A DNA stretch of 64,000 nucleotides, from positions 124,001 through 188,000 of the forward strand of contig NZ_CP054058.1 in the NCBI RefSeq assembly GCF_003935895.2, read 5' to 3'. The notes beneath the pieces are model-generated. The model was not told the DNA's origin. It saw nothing but the letters and a program-made list of their open reading frames with translations, and did not search any database. This DNA is from Scandinavium goeteborgense (lineage in GTDB: Bacteria > Pseudomonadota > Gammaproteobacteria > Enterobacterales > Enterobacteriaceae). How positions within the stretch are numbered: the stretch's first letter is position 1; every line of letters starts with the position of its first letter. The position numbers and the translations under genes were made by a program. Positions 1 to 9,875 of this stretch are shown here, in pieces.

Positions 1-162
1 TCCGCAGCGAACAGCCTGGAAGAACAAGCGATCAAGCTTGAGGAGTCGGTGTCCGTTTTCAGACTTTCCAGCGAACCGATGGCTAAGCCGCGCCGCGCAA
101 CGGCGGTCCTGGCAAAGCCGCTTTCGTCTGCCAAAGAAGCAGATAACTGGAGCGCGTTCTGA
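1..162 (+). CDS. Methyl-accepting chemotaxis protein, C-terminal fragment (cut by window start)
   Basis: Frame 1 is open from the first base to a TGA at 160-162, giving 53 residues. It begins with the end of the signalling coiled coil (AANSLEEQAIKLEESVSVFR), which closely resembles the ends of Tsr and Tar. A flexible linker rich in Ala, Pro and Lys follows, and the protein ends in NWSAF. Tsr and Tar end in NWETF, the pentapeptide that tethers CheR and CheB, so a variant tether is likely. The ligand domain lies outside the window, so the sensed compound cannot be told. The gene converges on avtA. Confidence 0.85.
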   Translation, partial: SAANSLEEQAIKLEESVSVFRLSSEPMAKPRRATAVLAKPLSSAKEADNWSAF

Positions 163-170
163 TTTTCCCG

Positions 171-220
171 CCCCTCCTGCGGGAGGGGTGAAGTGTTGGC
201 CCCGAGTTTTCAGGGCCAAC
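171..220. terminator. Two inverted repeats between convergent chemoreceptor gene and avtA
   Basis: A 7 bp stem (171-177 with 182-188, CCCCTCC/GGAGGGG) is followed by an 8 bp stem (195-202 with 213-220, GTTGGCCC/GGGCCAAC). They sit between two convergent stop codons, as terminators do. Neither has a clean T tract: the second is followed on the plus strand only by ATTATTT. Termination is inferred from position and fold. Confidence 0.4.
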
Positions 221-225
221 ATTAT

Positions 226-1482
226 TTAACAGCCGCTTTCCTGCCAGGCTTTTTCAATTTCCTCGGCAAGTATTTTGACCCCCGCTTCGATTTTCTCCGG
301 GTCCGGCACGTAGTTCATGCGCATACACTGGTGCGTGTGCGGCCACGGTTTATCGAGCCCAGGGAAGAAGAAGTCGCCAGGCACCATCAGTACGCCGCGC
401 TTTTTCAGGCGCTGGTACAGAATTTCAGTGGTTATCGGCAGGTCTTTAAACCACAGCCACAGGAAAATAGCGCCTTCTGGCTTGTGGATCAGGCAGCGTT
501 CTTCCGGCAAATAACGACGAATAGTGGCAATCGTTTCGTGAACGCGCTGGTAATAGAACGGTTTGATAACCGTTTCTGACAGGCGCAGCAGGTCTTTTCG
601 CTGGATCATTTCGCACATCATCGCCGGGCCAATACCGCCAGGGGAGAGGCTGATAATGCCGTTCATATTGCTGATTGCGCTGATGATTTTTTCATTGGCA
701 ATAATAATGCCGCAGCGACTGCCCGGCAGGCCGAGCTTCGACAGACTCATGCACAACACGATGTTCGGGTTCCACAGCGGACGCGCTTCGCTAAAGATAA
801 TGCCCGGGAACGGCACGCCGTAAGCGTTATCAATGACCAGAGGAATACCGTGCTGATTGGCCAGCGCATCGAGTTTCAGCAACTCTTCGTCGGTAATGAC
901 GTTGCCCGTTGGGTTAGTCGGGCGCGAAACGCAGATCATTCCGGTTTCGTCGGTGACGCGCAGATGCTCGAAGTCGACGTGATACTTGAACTGGCCTTCT
1001 GGCAGCAGCTCGATATTCGGACGCGCGGAGACAAACAGGTCTTCTTCAAGGCCTGAATCCGCATAACCGATATATTCCGGCGTCAGCGGGAACAGCACTT
1101 TGCGGGTGGTTCCATCGGCGCGGCGGCCTGCGAAAAGGTTAAACAAGTAGAAAAACGCGCTCTGACTGCCATTTGTCAGTGCAATATTCTGTGGTCCGAT
1201 ATCCCAGCCGAGCTCTTCACGCAGCATGGTCGACAGGGCGGCCAGCAGTTCGGTTTTGCCCTGCGGGCCGTCATAATTACACAGCGCTTCAGTCGCTTTG
1301 CCGCTTTCCAGCATGTCTGCCAGCAGATTCTGGAAGTAGTCGTTCATCTCCGGAATTTGCGCCGGGTTGCCGCCGCCGAGCATGATGGCGCCTGGCGTCC
1401 GCAGTCCATCGTTGAGATCTTCCATCAGGCGGGTGATACCGGAATGACGGGTGAATTTGTCGCCGAAAAGTGAAAAAGTCAT
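226..1482 (-). CDS. avtA: Valine-pyruvate aminotransferase AvtA
   Basis: This PLP-dependent fold-type I aminotransferase makes valine from 2-ketoisovalerate using alanine, in the cytoplasm. The 418-residue product matches E. coli AvtA (about 417) almost throughout. The PLP lysine is expected at Lys249 in SLSKLGLPGSR, preceded by the cofactor-binding segment around IDNAYGVPF (residues 217-225) and PTNPTGN (188-194). It lies downstream of malS on the same strand, with 156 bp between the coding regions, and converges on the chemoreceptor gene. A 7 bp stem at 1595-1601/1617-1623 sits in the gap to malS without a T tract. Confidence 0.97.
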   Translation of the reverse strand: MTFSLFGDKFTRHSGITRLMEDLNDGLRTPGAIMLGGGNPAQIPEMNDYFQNLLADMLESGKATEALCNYDGPQGKTELLAALSTMLREELGWDIGPQNIALTNGSQSAFFYLFNLFAGRRADGTTRKVLFPLTPEYIGYADSGLEEDLFVSARPNIELLPEGQFKYHVDFEHLRVTDETGMICVSRPTNPTGNVITDEELLKLDALANQHGIPLVIDNAYGVPFPGIIFSEARPLWNPNIVLCMSLSKLGLPGSRCGIIIANEKIISAISNMNGIISLSPGGIGPAMMCEMIQRKDLLRLSETVIKPFYYQRVHETIATIRRYLPEERCLIHKPEGAIFLWLWFKDLPITTEILYQRLKKRGVLMVPGDFFFPGLDKPWPHTHQCMRMNYVPDPEKIEAGVKILAEEIEKAWQESGC

Positions 1483-1638
1483 ATGCAGGTGTTCTGTAGG
1501 TCTTCTGGGGAGGGGCTAACCATAACCCCTGCGCCAGCGAGGTGCAAACCGGTGAAGCATTTCTGATTTGGTGATTTATTCTGCATTTAATGTTCGCGCC
1601 GGACGATCGCTCTGTTCGGCGCGCGGAGCATCATCCGG

Positions 1639-3669
1639 TCAGGGTTTTGCGGCCCACACCACCATCACTTTATCGCCGTCATGTTCGCGCACAAAACCGT
1701 AGCCTTGAGGCAAGGTGAGCGTGGTCTGGCTGCCCGCGCCAATCGCCGGATGGCGCGCGCGGAACTGGCCGAGTTTCTGCCAATGGGCGACGGTGGCGGC
1801 CTCTTTCCCGGAGACATCCTGCCAGTTCATGTCCGAACGCGTGCCCTGCAACGGGTCGGAGCCGGTCGGGCCAAACGGACGGGCGGATTCGTCACCGTAA
1901 AATATCTGTACTGCACCCGGCGCGAGCAACAACAGTTCCGCGCCCTCGCTGCCACCCTCGCGGAACAATCGCGTGTCGTGGGAAGAGAGATAGCTCAGTA
2001 CGTTGAAGTTCTGCAATTTGTCAGCCATTTGCTGCCAGGTGGTATCGATATTGGCCAGGCAATTCACCGCTTTCGCCGCCTGGTCCTGATAATCGAAATT
2101 AATCATCGCGTCGAAGCCGTGCTGATAATACGCACTCTGCATCACGCCGTGGCCCCAGGCTTCACCGGTCATCCAGAATTCGCCATCGCCAGGTGATTTC
2201 CCCGGATTGGCCTTCTTCCACGCTGCCAGCGCCTCGGTGGCCTGTGTTTTTAGCTGCTGCCACGCCGGAAGTTCGACGTGTTTGGCGGTATCAATTCGAA
2301 AACCGTCGATACCGTAATCGCGCACCCATTGGCTCAACCAGTGCGTCAGATAGTCGCGCGGCGTGTAACCCGCAATGGCAACGGCTTTGGTATCCGGTTT
2401 GTGCTGATAAAACACCGGCAGGCCAGAAACGGCGGTGGACTCGGTTTTGAGGTCCGGCAGGAAGGCCAGCGACATGGTTAAATCGTCGAAGCCGGGATTG
2501 TCGTAGTCGCCAATGTCGGTGCGGACCCACGGCTTGCCCCACCAGTTTGCCCACGCCGTTTTATCGCTAAAGTTGATGTAATCGTTAAAGCTATGCCAGG
2601 TCTGGCCGGGGCCGGGTTTCCAGTCGGTCCAGTGCTCGCCGAGGGTTTTCTTCAGCGCATCGCCCTGCAAATAGAGGGCGCCAAACTGGTATGCCTGCAT
2701 ATCGGCCAGTGTGGCATATCCGGTGTGGTTCATCACCACGTCAAACAGAATGCGGATGCCGCGCTTGTGCGCTTCGTCTATCAGATGACGCAGGTCGTCC
2801 TCGTTGCCCATGTTGGCGTCGAGTTTTGTCCAGTCTTGCGGGTAATAGCCGTGATAGGCGTAGTGCGGGAAATCCCCTTTGGTGCCGCCCCCGACCCAGC
2901 CGTGAATTTGCTCCAGCGGCGAGCTAATCCACAGCGCGTTGACCCCGAGCTGCTGGAGATAATCGAGTTTGCTGGCGAGCCCTTGCAAATCACCGCCGTG
3001 AAAGGTGCCGATCTCCTGCAAACCATCGCTGTGCCGGCCGTAACTATGGTCGTTATCCGGATTGCCGTTCACAAAGCGGTCGGTCAATACGAAATAGACC
3101 GTGGTGTTATGCCAGTCGAACGCGGCGGGTTGCTGAGTTTGCGCATTTTCAAGCAACAGCAGGCCGTTGCTGCCGTCGGCTGGCTGCATCGTGATTTTGC
3201 CTTCTTTCACCGTCGCGATTTTCCCACTGTAAAAATCGCGGACCGTGCTGCCTTCTGCGAAGATCTTGCTGACATTGAGCGTAAGCGGATTACCGTCCCA
3301 GCGCGGACATTGACGGACTTCCACATTGGCGGTGGCCGCAGCCTCGGTTTTGACGCTCAGCATCAGCGTTGGCGTGCCTGAGCGGGTATCCACCGCCAGC
3401 GTGTACTCGCCGTCGCGAAACAGTCGCCACTGCGGGGCATCGCCGTGGCAAGGCTCAAGCGACAGCATTTCATTTAATTTTATCGTCGAAGCGGGCTGCC
3501 AGCACTCTTGGTCAAGATGTAACGTCAACGGATGTGTACCCTTCGTCAGCGTTTTCTGACTGACAAACGTCCCACTGCCTTCAGGTTTGAATGCAGGGAA
3601 ATCCGGGGCGGTCCAGCCTGCGAGGGCGGCACCGGGCAGCAGAAGCAGTACAACAGCGGCAAGTTTCAT
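1639..3669 (-). CDS. malS: Periplasmic alpha-amylase MalS
   Basis: MalS hydrolyses maltodextrins in the periplasm so that the products can enter through the maltose transporter. The ATG at 3669 gives 676 residues, the E. coli length, and is preceded by AGGTGA; a GTG nine bases upstream is less likely. A signal peptide (MKLAAVVLLLLPGAALA) is followed by an N-terminal beta domain and a GH13 catalytic barrel. Visible GH13 motifs are DVVMNH near residue 310, FRIDTAKH with nucleophile Asp460, TGEAWG with acid/base Glu503, and LSSHDT with Asp565. MalT control is suggested by motifs in the upstream gap. Confidence 0.97.
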   Translation of the reverse strand: MKLAAVVLLLLPGAALAGWTAPDFPAFKPEGSGTFVSQKTLTKGTHPLTLHLDQECWQPASTIKLNEMLSLEPCHGDAPQWRLFRDGEYTLAVDTRSGTPTLMLSVKTEAAATANVEVRQCPRWDGNPLTLNVSKIFAEGSTVRDFYSGKIATVKEGKITMQPADGSNGLLLLENAQTQQPAAFDWHNTTVYFVLTDRFVNGNPDNDHSYGRHSDGLQEIGTFHGGDLQGLASKLDYLQQLGVNALWISSPLEQIHGWVGGGTKGDFPHYAYHGYYPQDWTKLDANMGNEDDLRHLIDEAHKRGIRILFDVVMNHTGYATLADMQAYQFGALYLQGDALKKTLGEHWTDWKPGPGQTWHSFNDYINFSDKTAWANWWGKPWVRTDIGDYDNPGFDDLTMSLAFLPDLKTESTAVSGLPVFYQHKPDTKAVAIAGYTPRDYLTHWLSQWVRDYGIDGFRIDTAKHVELPAWQQLKTQATEALAAWKKANPGKSPGDGEFWMTGEAWGHGVMQSAYYQHGFDAMINFDYQDQAAKAVNCLANIDTTWQQMADKLQNFNVLSYLSSHDTRLFREGGSEGAELLLLAPGAVQIFYGDESARPFGPTGSDPLQGTRSDMNWQDVSGKEAATVAHWQKLGQFRARHPAIGAGSQTTLTLPQGYGFVREHDGDKVMVVWAAKP

Positions 3670-3722
3670 CGCGTTCACCTGAAGTCAGTTTTAGTGCATT
3701 TTGCCAGCCGTCACGGCGTTAT

Positions 3723-3756
3723 CCCTCCTCCTTCATTGGCATTCCAGGGGAGGACG
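3723..3756. promoter_or_regulatory. Putative MalT boxes in the malS-bax divergent gap
   Basis: The 315 bp gap (3670-3984) holds two matches to the known MalT box GGGGAKGAGG: GGGGAGGACG on the plus strand at 3747-3756 and AAGGAGGAGG on the minus strand at 3724-3733, each 8 of 10. They lie 55-87 bp upstream of the malS start, and malS is a MalT-regulated gene in E. coli. Nothing else obvious is seen in the gap. Confidence 0.5.
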
Positions 3757-3984
3757 TCGCAGGGTGAGTGATCTGCCTCTAATGAGAACAGGAATTTCTG
3801 CGATTAAGCGTTGAATTTCAGGCTTATGAAGCGAAAGAATGCCCTTCGTGCAGAACCTCGTTTAGGATTTTGCTTATATCTTAGGATGCGCTGCCGGGGT
3901 ATTTTTGCTATCATTCGCGATTCATTTCGCAGTTATGTGAATAATTCAAGGCGTTGGAATGATTATTTCCGACCAGGAGACCTA

Positions 3985-4803
3985 ATGATATCGACTCCCA
4001 TTCGACGATATGGGGCCGCGATACTCATGTTACTCACCGGTTTATTTTCAGGTGGGGTGCTAGCAACAACGCACACAGCAACAACGAGTCACAAAGCCCC
4101 GGTAATAAAGACAAGTAGTAGTACCAAGGTAAGCAGTAAACAAGAGTATTCTCGCAATAGTGCAAAGAGTAGTTCACTTCCTGATTTGCGAAAATACCCT
4201 TCCGGAACACCTCGTAAAAAAGCGTTTCTCCGGACCGTAATGCCTTATATTACCAGTCAAAATGCAGCAATCACCGCCGATCGTAACTGGCTTGTTTCCA
4301 AGCAGTACGAGGGTCGTTGGTCGCCGACAGAGCGTTCGCGCCTGAAAGGTATCACTAAACGCTACAAAATCAGCTGGTCCGGGAATACGCGTAAAATTCC
4401 ATGGAACTCGCTGCTTGAGCGCGTAGACATCATTCCTGGCAGCATGGTTGCGACCATGGCCGCAGCAGAAAGTGGTTGGGGTACGTCGAAGCTCGCACGT
4501 AACAACAACAATCTGTTTGGCATGAAGTGTGGTCGTGGCAAATGCGCTGGCAAAGTGAAAGGCTACTCGCACTTTGACTCAGTCAAAGAGTCTGTAGATG
4601 CCTATGTGGTGAACCTGAACACGCATCCGGCTTATAAATCATTCCGTAAGTCCCGTGCGCAGCTGCGTAAAACGGACCAGGAAGTCACGGCCAGTGCGAT
4701 GATCCACAAGCTGAAAGGCTATTCGACTCGCGGGTCGAGCTACAATAACTTCTTGTTCAGTATGTACCAGGATAATCAGCGCCTGATTGCCGCTCATATG
4801 TAA
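3985..4803 (+). CDS. bax: Bax protein, glucosaminidase-domain (FlgJ-like) murein hydrolase homologue
   Basis: The product is 272 residues from the ATG at 3985, which has AGGAGA just upstream. The reading frame stays open to 3811, but the MISTPIRRYG start matches E. coli Bax (about 274). A hydrophobic export segment (AAILMLLTGLFSGGVLA) is followed by a Ser/Thr-rich stretch and then the glucosaminidase domain. The domain core is MVATMAAAESGWGTSKLA with the likely catalytic Glu, then NNNLFGMKC. It probably cleaves peptidoglycan. The physiological role is poorly known. It is divergent from malS and convergent with xylR. Confidence 0.93.
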   Translation: MISTPIRRYGAAILMLLTGLFSGGVLATTHTATTSHKAPVIKTSSSTKVSSKQEYSRNSAKSSSLPDLRKYPSGTPRKKAFLRTVMPYITSQNAAITADRNWLVSKQYEGRWSPTERSRLKGITKRYKISWSGNTRKIPWNSLLERVDIIPGSMVATMAAAESGWGTSKLARNNNNLFGMKCGRGKCAGKVKGYSHFDSVKESVDAYVVNLNTHPAYKSFRKSRAQLRKTDQEVTASAMIHKLKGYSTRGSSYNNFLFSMYQDNQRLIAAHM

Positions 4804-4825
4804 TCACGCTCTCCCTGATACCGCT

Positions 4826-4857
4826 AAAAAACGCCTTCCATCGGAAGGCGTTTTTGT
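4826..4857. terminator. Bidirectional terminator between bax and xylR
   Basis: A perfect 9 bp stem (ACGCCTTCC 4831-4839 with GGAAGGCGT 4843-4851) closes a three-base loop. It is flanked by an A run on the left and a T run on the right, so it can terminate both convergent genes. Confidence 0.92.
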
Positions 4858-4869
4858 TTTCTGCGCCAG

Positions 4870-6048
4870 CTACACCAGCGCTTCGCCGAAGCGTTCGCGA
4901 TACTCTTTCGGCGTGGTGTCGTATTCCTTTTTAAACACCGAATAGAAATATTGTAGCGACGGATAGCCGCACATCTGCGAGATCTCGTTGATGGATAAGG
5001 ACGTCGACACCAGCAGGCTGCGCGCTTTTTCCAGCTTCTCGCTGTGAATAACCGCGTGAATGGTTTCGCCCACTTCCTCTTTAAAGCGTTTCTCCAGATT
5101 GGAACGAGAAATCCCCACCGCATCCAACACCTGCTCAACTTTAATGCCCTTACAGGCGTTATTGCGGATGTAGTGCATTGCCTGAATCACCGCCGGGTCG
5201 TCGAGAGAACGGTAATCGGTGGAGCGCCGCTCGATCACACGCACCGGCGGCACCAGCAGGCGTTGCAGCGGCAGATCTTCGTTATCCAGCAGACGGTGCA
5301 GCAGTTTGGCGGCCTGATAGCCCATCTGGCGCGTGCCCTGCGCCACGGAGGAGAGCGCCACGCGCGACAGATAGCGCGTCAGCTCTTCGTTATCGATACC
5401 AATCACACACAGTTTTTCCGGCACCGGGATATGCAGATGTTCGCAGGCCTGTAAGATGTGCCGCGCGCGGGCGTCGGTTACGGCGATAATCCCGGTTTGC
5501 GGCGGCAGCGTTTGCAGCCAGTCGGCCAACCGATTTTGCGCGTGCTGCCAGTTATCCGGCGCGGTTTCCTGCCCCTGATACACTACGCCGCGGTATTTCT
5601 CTTTCGCCACAATCTGGCAAAACGCATGCTCGCGCTCAACTGCCCAGCGCTTGCCGCTGGAGGAGGGCAGGCCGTAAAAAGCAAAGCGATGAACGCCTTT
5701 TTCCTTCAGATGTAAAAACGCGCTTTCTACCAGGGCATGATTATCGGTCGCGATGTAGTGAACCGGAGGATAGTGCTCCGGACGATGATATGAGCCGCCG
5801 ACGCCGACGATAGGCACATCAACATCGCCGAGCAGGGCTTCGATTATTGGATCGTCAAAGTCGGCAATGACGCCGTCACCGAGACATTCCTTTATGTTTT
5901 CAATGCGAGCGCGAAAATCCTCTTCGATAAAAATATCCCATTCCGACTGGGACGCCTGCAAGTACTCGCCCACGCCTTCCACAACCTGACGGTCATAGGC
6001 TTTGTTGGCGTTGAATAACAGCGTGACCCGGTGGCGCTTTTCAAACAT
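4870..6048 (-). CDS. xylR: Xylose operon regulator XylR
   Basis: XylR is an AraC-family activator that binds D-xylose and turns on xylAB and xylFGH. The start at 6048 (MFEKRHRVTLLFN) gives 392 residues, exactly the E. coli length; an upstream extension to 6099 is not conserved. The N-terminal two thirds form a LacI/periplasmic-binding-like sugar domain and the last 100 residues form two AraC-type HTH motifs (VEQVLDAVGISRSNLEKRFK and INEISQMCGYPSLQYFYSVF). It follows xylH on the same strand with 71 bp between them, so it may be partly co-transcribed. Confidence 0.97.
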   Translation of the reverse strand: MFEKRHRVTLLFNANKAYDRQVVEGVGEYLQASQSEWDIFIEEDFRARIENIKECLGDGVIADFDDPIIEALLGDVDVPIVGVGGSYHRPEHYPPVHYIATDNHALVESAFLHLKEKGVHRFAFYGLPSSSGKRWAVEREHAFCQIVAKEKYRGVVYQGQETAPDNWQHAQNRLADWLQTLPPQTGIIAVTDARARHILQACEHLHIPVPEKLCVIGIDNEELTRYLSRVALSSVAQGTRQMGYQAAKLLHRLLDNEDLPLQRLLVPPVRVIERRSTDYRSLDDPAVIQAMHYIRNNACKGIKVEQVLDAVGISRSNLEKRFKEEVGETIHAVIHSEKLEKARSLLVSTSLSINEISQMCGYPSLQYFYSVFKKEYDTTPKEYRERFGEALV

Positions 6049-6119
6049 GTTTTGCTTTCCTGAAGAGACAAGGATGGCGAGACCCGAAAGTGTCGCCATC
6101 GTAGCGGAAGTTGCCGCGA

Positions 6120-7301
6120 TCAGGCCCGCCGCTTAGTGGCAGAATCCATCCACACCGCCAGCAGCAAAATGGCACCCTTAACGATATATTGCCAGAAAGT
6201 CGGCACGTCCATCATGCTCATTCCGTTATCCAGCGCCGACATGATAAACGCCCCCATGACTGCGCCGGCTACGCTGCCCACGCCGCCCGCGAGGCTGGTG
6301 CCGCCAATCACACAGGCGGCGATGGCATCGAGTTCGGCGATGTTCCCGGCGGACGGCGAACCGGCCCCCAGGCGCGAACTTAAGATAAGCCCGGCAATCG
6401 CCACCATCAGGCCGTTAATCGCGAATACCGCAAGTTTGGTGCGTTCCACGTTAATGCCCGACAGCCGGGCGGCTTCCAGATTACCGCCGATGGCATAAAT
6501 GCGACGGCCAAACGCCGTGCGGGTGGCCATAAACATGCCTGCCAGCAACAGCAGAGCGAGGATCAGCACCGGTGTTGGCACGCCGCGATAATCGTTCAGC
6601 ATCCAGACCGCGCCGAGGGCAATCACCGCAGTAATGGCCTGACGACCGACCACGCGCGTGGATGCCGGGTTGCTCAGCCCGAGCGCCTGGCGACGCATAC
6701 GCCCGCGCCACTGCCAGGCGACGAACACGAACAGGCCCAGCACGCCAATGACAAAACCAATACCGTCGGGCAGATAGCTCTGACCGATTTGCGACATCGC
6801 CGGGCTGGTGGGCGACACCGTGGTGCCGTTGGTAATGCCAATCAGGATGCCGCGAAACGCCAGCATCCCGGCCAGGGTCACTATAAACGACGGGACTTTC
6901 CGGTAGGCCACCCACCATCCGTTCCAGGCACCTAACACCAGTCCCAGCGCCAGTGTGACCACGATCGTCAACGGCAGCGGCCAGCCGAGCCAGACGTCGA
7001 AAATGGCCGCCACACCGCCCAGCAGACCCATCATCGAGCCGACCGACAAATCGATTTCTGCCGAGATAATGACGAACACCATCCCGACCGCCAGAATGCC
7101 GGTGATAGCGGTCTGGCGCAGCAGGTTCGAGACGTTACGCGCGCTGAGATACGATCCGTCAGTAGTCCAGGTGAAGAACAGCATGATCGCCACGATCGCC
7201 GCGATCATCACAAACACCTGCAAATTGAGTTTTTTTAGCCCGGCGAAGGCGGCGGGCCTTTGCGCGTCGAGCTTCAGTTCAGACGGCGTGTTTTTCGACA
7301 T
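6120..7301 (-). CDS. xylH: D-xylose ABC transporter permease XylH
   Basis: XylH is the membrane channel of the high-affinity xylose importer, a BPD_transp_2 family permease with about ten hydrophobic segments. The ATG at 7301 gives 393 residues as in E. coli, and GAGGAG lies eight bases upstream. A GTG at 7308-7310 is in frame but overlaps that ribosome site, so it is rejected as the start. The first 23 bases overlap the end of xylG, which indicates translational coupling. The segment [18 protein letters not shown] is the conserved ATPase-coupling region of this family. Confidence 0.97.
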   Translation of the reverse strand: MSKNTPSELKLDAQRPAAFAGLKKLNLQVFVMIAAIVAIMLFFTWTTDGSYLSARNVSNLLRQTAITGILAVGMVFVIISAEIDLSVGSMMGLLGGVAAIFDVWLGWPLPLTIVVTLALGLVLGAWNGWWVAYRKVPSFIVTLAGMLAFRGILIGITNGTTVSPTSPAMSQIGQSYLPDGIGFVIGVLGLFVFVAWQWRGRMRRQALGLSNPASTRVVGRQAITAVIALGAVWMLNDYRGVPTPVLILALLLLAGMFMATRTAFGRRIYAIGGNLEAARLSGINVERTKLAVFAINGLMVAIAGLILSSRLGAGSPSAGNIAELDAIAACVIGGTSLAGGVGSVAGAVMGAFIMSALDNGMSMMDVPTFWQYIVKGAILLLAVWMDSATKRRA

Positions 7302-8820
7302 GACGCTCACTCCTCAGGGCCGCTTCCATTACTTTTTCCTGCGTCAGTTGATGGTTGACCAGGTCCGCTTTCAGTTTGCCTTCGTGCATCACCAGCACGC
7401 GGTCGCTCAGGCCAAGCACTTCCGGCAGCTCGGAAGAGATGACAATGACCGCTATGCCCTGCTGCACCAGCTGATTAATCAGTTTGTAGATTTCGTATTT
7501 CGCGCCGATATCAATGCCGCGCGTGGGTTCATCGAGGATCAGAATGCGAGGGTTGAGCAGCAGGCAGCGGGCCAGAATTGCCTTTTGCTGATTGCCGCCG
7601 CTGAGCCTGCCAATGGCCAGTTCGGGCGATGAGGTTTTCACTTTCAGTCGGGCGATCGATTGCAGGATGCAGTTCTGCTCTGCGGCATCGTCCAGCGCGC
7701 TGAGCGGGCCGGTGAATTGGTCCAGCGCCGCCAGGGTGATATTTTTCCCGACCGCCATCACCGGCACTATGCCGTCTTTCTTGCGGTCTTCCGGAACCAT
7801 CGCGATGCCGTGGGCAATCGCCTGCTGGCAGTTCTCAATGTTCACCGCTTTACCATCGATAAACACGCTACCTTCCCAGCGTCCGTGCCAGACGCCAAAC
7901 AGGCACTGGACGGCTTCGGTGCGCCCGGCGCCGACCAGCCCCGCAATGCCGAGAATTTCTCCGCGTCGCAGAGAAAAGGAGATGTCATTCACCCGCTTGA
8001 TGTGACGATTAACCGGGTGCCAGGCGGTGAGGTGTTCTACGCGCAGGATTTCCTCGCCGGGCGTGTGCGGCTCGTTGGGATATAGAGCCGTCAGCTCGCG
8101 GCCCACCATCATGGTGATGATGTCGTCTTCGCTCATGCCGTTCGCGTCGCGAGTGCCGATGTGCTGCCCGTCGCGGATCACGCAAATGGTGTCGGAAATG
8201 GCCTTCACTTCGTTGAGCTTGTGCGAAATATAGATACAGGCGATGCCGTGATTTTGCAGGTCGCGAATGATGTTCAGCAGGATCGCCGTTTCCTGTTCAG
8301 TCAGCGAGGCGGTTGGTTCATCCAGAATCAGCAGGCGTACCTGCTTGTTCAGCGCTTTGGCGATTTCCACTAGTTGCTGTTGCCCGAGGCCTAAATCCCC
8401 GACGCGGGTGTCGGGCGAAATGGCGAGGCTCACCTGCGCGAGCAGTTTCTCGCAGCGCAGCGTCATCTGGTCGTAATCGAGAATGCCGTGGCGGGTGATT
8501 TCCGCGCCTAAGAAGATGTTTTCCAGCACCGTCAGATGCTTAACCAGCGCCAGTTCCTGGTGAATAATGGCGATGCCCCGGCGTTCGGTATCGCGAATAT
8601 GCGCGGCGTGCACCGGTTCTCCGGCAAAGACGATTTCACCGTCGTAGGTGCCGTGAGGGTATATTCCGCACAGGACTTTCATCAGCGTCGATTTGCCTGA
8701 GCCATTCTCACCGCACAGAGAAACCACTTCTCCGGCGTTCAACCGCAGGCTGACATTATCAACAGCCTTTACCGACCCGAAGGCTTTGGTAATACTCTTC
8801 ATTTCTAGTAAATAAGGCAT
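7279..8820 (-). CDS. xylG: D-xylose ABC transporter ATP-binding protein XylG
   Basis: XylG energises xylose import. It is a duplicated ABC ATPase of the sugar (RbsA/XylG/MglA) type with 513 residues, identical in length to E. coli. The first domain has Walker [10 protein letters not shown] at 37-45, signature [15 protein letters not shown] and Walker [11 protein letters not shown]. The second has a degenerate Walker A (GLVGAGRTE), signature [10 protein letters not shown] and [15 protein letters not shown] lies five bases before the ATG. The gene follows xylF after a 62 bp gap with a hairpin and overlaps xylH. Confidence 0.98.
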   Translation of the reverse strand: MPYLLEMKSITKAFGSVKAVDNVSLRLNAGEVVSLCGENGSGKSTLMKVLCGIYPHGTYDGEIVFAGEPVHAAHIRDTERRGIAIIHQELALVKHLTVLENIFLGAEITRHGILDYDQMTLRCEKLLAQVSLAISPDTRVGDLGLGQQQLVEIAKALNKQVRLLILDEPTASLTEQETAILLNIIRDLQNHGIACIYISHKLNEVKAISDTICVIRDGQHIGTRDANGMSEDDIITMMVGRELTALYPNEPHTPGEEILRVEHLTAWHPVNRHIKRVNDISFSLRRGEILGIAGLVGAGRTEAVQCLFGVWHGRWEGSVFIDGKAVNIENCQQAIAHGIAMVPEDRKKDGIVPVMAVGKNITLAALDQFTGPLSALDDAAEQNCILQSIARLKVKTSSPELAIGRLSGGNQQKAILARCLLLNPRILILDEPTRGIDIGAKYEIYKLINQLVQQGIAVIVISSELPEVLGLSDRVLVMHEGKLKADLVNHQLTQEKVMEAALRSERHVEKHAV

Positions 8821-8844
8821 AGCGACTCCACGTAGCGTTCCACG

Positions 8845-8874
8845 TAAAAAGAAAATGCCCCTCGTGAAAGGGGC
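8845..8874 (-). terminator. Hairpin with T tract between xylF and xylG (probable attenuator)
   Basis: On the minus strand a 6 bp GC-rich stem (GCCCCT/AGGGGC, 8857-8862 with 8869-8874) is followed by ATTTTCTTTTT. This has the form of an intrinsic terminator inside the operon. Partial termination or 3' end protection here would make more XylF than XylGH, as expected for a periplasmic binding protein. Confidence 0.6.
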
Positions 8875-8882
8875 GCGCGGAA

Positions 8883-9875
8883 TTACAGTTCGCTCTTCTT
8901 GTGGAAGCCGTCTTTAACCACGGTCTGGTCGATATTGCTCTTATTGACTTCAATCGGCGTGAGCAGACGCGCAGGCACGTCTTTCAGCCCGTTATTGAGG
9001 GTAGTGTCGGATTTCGGCTGTTGACCGTTGCCGAGCTCAACCGCAATTTCAGCGGCGGTGTTGGCAAGTTGGGTGATAGGTTTATAAACCGTCATTGTTT
9101 GAGTGCCCGCGATAATGCGTTTCACGCCGGCGAGGTCAGCATCCTGACCGGAAATGGCGACTTTGCCCGCCAGCCCCTGTGCGCTCAGCGCCTGAATCGC
9201 GCCCCCTGCGGTGGCGTCATTCGAGGCCACCACGGCGTCAATTTTGTTATTGTTTGCGGTCAGCGCGTTTTCCATAATTTTCAGCGCATTTTCAGGCAGC
9301 CAACCGTCGGCCCATTGATCGCCCACCACTTTAATTTTGCCGTCGTCGATGAACGGTTTTAAGACTTTCATCTGCCCGGCGCGGAACAGTTTCGCGTTGT
9401 TATCCACCGGCGAACCGCCCATCAGGAAGTAGTTTCCGGTCGGCACTTTTTCGACCAGGCTCTGGGCCTGCATTTCACCCACTTTTTCATTATCAAAGGA
9501 AATATAGAAATCAATGTCGGCATTATTAATCATGCGGTCATAGGCCAGCACTTTAATGCCTTCTTGTTTCGCTTCTTTAATAACGTTACTTAACACTTGC
9601 CCGTTATAAGGAATAATAACAAGCACATCCACGCCGCGGTTGATCATATTTTCAATCTGCGACATTTGTGTTTCTTCATTACCGTTTGCGGACTGCACAA
9701 AGACTTTGGCGCCTAATGATTCGGCTTTATGCACAAATATATCGCGATCTTTTTGCCAGCGCTCCAGACGCAGATCGTCGATAGCCATTCCGATTTTTAC
9801 TTCTTTGGCGATGCCCGCGAAACTGGTCAACAGCAGCGAGGCACAAAGGGTGAGGCAAAGGTTCTTTATCTTCAT
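8883..9875 (-). CDS. xylF: D-xylose-binding periplasmic protein XylF
   Basis: XylF captures xylose in the periplasm and delivers it to XylGH. The start at 9875 (MKIKNLCLT) gives 330 residues as in E. coli; the adjacent ATG at 9878 is equally possible from the weak AAGG site. The signal peptide ends near [12 protein letters not shown]. The body is a type I sugar-binding protein (Peripla_BP_4) with [17 protein letters not shown] and [14 protein letters not shown] segments that line the ligand cleft in this family. It is the first gene of the leftward xylFGH unit, divergent from xylA. Confidence 0.97.
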   Translation of the reverse strand: MKIKNLCLTLCASLLLTSFAGIAKEVKIGMAIDDLRLERWQKDRDIFVHKAESLGAKVFVQSANGNEETQMSQIENMINRGVDVLVIIPYNGQVLSNVIKEAKQEGIKVLAYDRMINNADIDFYISFDNEKVGEMQAQSLVEKVPTGNYFLMGGSPVDNNAKLFRAGQMKVLKPFIDDGKIKVVGDQWADGWLPENALKIMENALTANNNKIDAVVASNDATAGGAIQALSAQGLAGKVAISGQDADLAGVKRIIAGTQTMTVYKPITQLANTAAEIAVELGNGQQPKSDTTLNNGLKDVPARLLTPIEVNKSNIDQTVVKDGFHKKSEL

